Shown: piece after piece, positions 33,894 to 34,880 of the stretch
Layout: each line of letters opens with the position of its first letter
Position numbering within the stretch: position 1 is the stretch's first letter
Source of the DNA: CAZCGA01 sp964498075
Lineage (GTDB): Bacteria; Desulfobacterota; Binatia; HRBIN30
Direction of reading: 5' to 3'
DNA length: 34,880 bases
Assembly (NCBI GenBank): GCA_964498075.1
Contig: CAZCGA010000061.1
Span: 1-34,880, forward strand
The notes under the pieces: model-generated
Told to the model about the DNA's origin: nothing
The model's input: the letters and a program-made list of their open reading frames with translations, nothing else
Databases searched by the model: none
Program-made: the position numbers and the translations under genes

Positions 33894-34295
33894 TTATTTG
33901 GGTGCGTCGCTCGGCGGCGTGACTTCGACCGACAGACTGCTGGAAACGATCTCCCTGATTCCGCCGGCGTCGAGTTCCTTCCGCAGCTTCTGCAACTCGG
34001 GGTCGGCTGCATTTTTGGCCGCCGACTTCCCGTACGCCTCAATACCGGGGTACTCGCTCACGAACGAAATCAAGCCGGTACGATCTCCGGCCACCATCGC
34101 CCGAAAAACGCGGACGCTCGTGGCGCCGTTTCGCCTTATGATGGCGCTGAACGGCTTCGTCTTCGCCAGGTAGGCATCCTGGTCTCCCTTGACCCGTACC
34201 GTCAGCACGGTCACCACCGCTTGCGCGCGCACCGCCACCGCCAAGAGCGACACGGCCACCAGTAGATACCCGCAGCATTGACCAATTGCTCTCAT
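33894..34295 (-). CDS. Small secreted protein of unknown function
   Basis: A 133-residue protein with a clear signal peptide (short basic start, hydrophobic core LLVAVSLLAVAV, likely cleavage after RAQA near residue 26). The mature part (TVLTVRVKGDQDAYLAKTKP, FRAMVAGDRTGLISFVSEYP) has the alternating pattern of a small alpha/beta barrel-like fold such as NIPSNAP or antibiotic-biosynthesis-monooxygenase-like domains, but I would not assign a function. A near-ideal ribosome site (GGGAGGTGA) precedes the ATG, suggesting strong translation. It is divergent from the last zinc-ribbon cyclase gene and unlike its neighbours in type. Confidence 0.75.
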   Translation of the reverse strand: MRAIGQCCGYLLVAVSLLAVAVRAQAVVTVLTVRVKGDQDAYLAKTKPFSAIIRRNGATSVRVFRAMVAGDRTGLISFVSEYPGIEAYGKSAAKNAADPELQKLRKELDAGGIREIVSSSLSVEVTPPSDAPK

Positions 34296-34495
34296 GATTC
34301 ATCACCTCCCCGCGCTGGTGCGCGGATCGTGGGATTTCTCACTCCCGGTCGAGGGCTCGCACGCTTTTGGTGTGGGGACCGTCGTGTCCCCCGTGCAGGC
34401 ACCGAACGTCTCAGGTACCGAGGTGGCGTGGCGTATCGCACACCCACCGTGTCCCTGTCAACAGAAGCGAAGTGTGGTAGAGACGCGGCACGCCG

Positions 34496-34880
34496 ATGCA
34501 CTGCCCGACCTGCCAGCGCGAGAACCTCCCGGACTCGCTCTTCTGCACCGAGTGCGGGGCGAAGATGGAGGTCTCCTGCACGGCGTGCGGCGGAACCAAC
34601 CCGCCTGCCGCGAAGTTCTGCCGTCGATGCGGCGTCACCCTCGTCCACGGTCCAAGGTCCGCGGTCCAAGGTTCCAACCCGGCTCCCTCCACGAGCACGA
34701 TTCACAAACACGACGCACGAACCGATCCCCGCTCCAACACGCCCCGCCATCTGGCCGAGAAGATCCTGAACAGCCGTTCCGCCCTCGAAGGCGAGCGTAA
34801 GCAGGTGACGGTGCTGTTCGCCGACGTGAAGGGGTCGATGGAGCTCGCCGAGCAGCTCGACCCGGAGGAATGGTCGAACA
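34496..34880 (+). CDS. Zinc-ribbon class III cyclase (probable cyclase/ATPase multidomain protein), 3' truncated by window
   Basis: An open frame of 128 codons running off the end. Two zinc ribbons (CPTCQRENLPDSLFCTECG and CTACGGTNPPAAKFCRRCG) are followed by a Ser/Pro-rich linker and then HLAEKILNSRSALEGERKQV, leading straight into the start of a class III cyclase domain (VTVLFADVKGSMELAEQLD) with the first metal-binding Asp. This arrangement is typical of long proteins with a cyclase, an AAA-type ATPase and TPR repeats. The linker DNA has a short repeated unit (GGTCCAAGGT type). It looks intact as far as it can be read and shows what the nearby zinc-ribbon remnants probably derive from. Confidence 0.85.
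   Translation, partial: MHCPTCQRENLPDSLFCTECGAKMEVSCTACGGTNPPAAKFCRRCGVTLVHGPRSAVQGSNPAPSTSTIHKHDARTDPRSNTPRHLAEKILNSRSALEGERKQVTVLFADVKGSMELAEQLDPEEWSN

Noticed and set aside
34374..34391. GGGGAC/GTCCCC hairpin before the last cyclase gene
   Set aside because: The stem is only six bases, with no T-tract or conserved context to support a terminator or riboswitch.

Overview
This is a strongly GC-rich window of densely packed genes. It probably comes from a metagenome-derived scaffold, because a run of ten Ns interrupts one gene. Gene content suggests an uncultured Gram-negative bacterium of the broad 'deltaproteobacterial' type (Myxococcota, Binatota or Desulfobacterota-like): a sucA-sucB-lpd cluster, sigma54 activators, a DNA polymerase II, an MMPL/RND exporter, and many class III cyclases with zinc-ribbon or alpha/beta-hydrolase heads. 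The taxon is an inference. I saw no rRNA, tRNA, CRISPR array or intact transposase.

Layout. Positions 1-3617 (+) hold the 2-oxoglutarate dehydrogenase complex: the E1 C-terminus, E2 and E3, tightly coupled. Positions 10879-3664 (-) form a regulatory set read in one direction. It comprises a FeeM/exosortase-associated-type N-acyltransferase, a 7TM-GAF histidine kinase overlapping it by 4 bases, a 7TM-GAF-AAA+-Fis sigma54 activator, and a second, shorter GAF-AAA+-Fis activator preceded by a well-spaced -24/-12 promoter. Divergent from it, positions 10992-13663 (+) encode an acyl carrier protein, an acyl-CoA dehydrogenase and a divergent ketoacyl synthase. The two arms together look like a lipid-signal synthesis and sensing locus, the most interesting system here.

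Positions 17268-13676 (-) hold an MMPL exporter, broken only by the assembly gap, followed by another acyl-CoA dehydrogenase. Positions 17425-25744 are a run of housekeeping or metabolic genes: a class II aldolase, DNA polymerase B, a Rieske ferredoxin, NagZ, MtnA on the minus strand, a GNAT-like protein and a beta-lactamase-fold hydrolase. They are separated by a REP/BIME-like paired hairpin and a GTGAAGC repeat. Positions 25855-27141 encode a protein made of two diverged copies of one domain.

Positions 27171-34880 form a cyclase island. It has three tandem alpha/beta-hydrolase-class III cyclase fusions, at least three zinc-ribbon fragments that look like collapsed zinc-ribbon/kinase/cyclase/ATPase genes, two VapBC-type toxin-antitoxin pairs, a small secreted protein, and the start of an apparently intact zinc-ribbon cyclase running off the end. 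The island looks like a site of repeated duplication and internal deletion.
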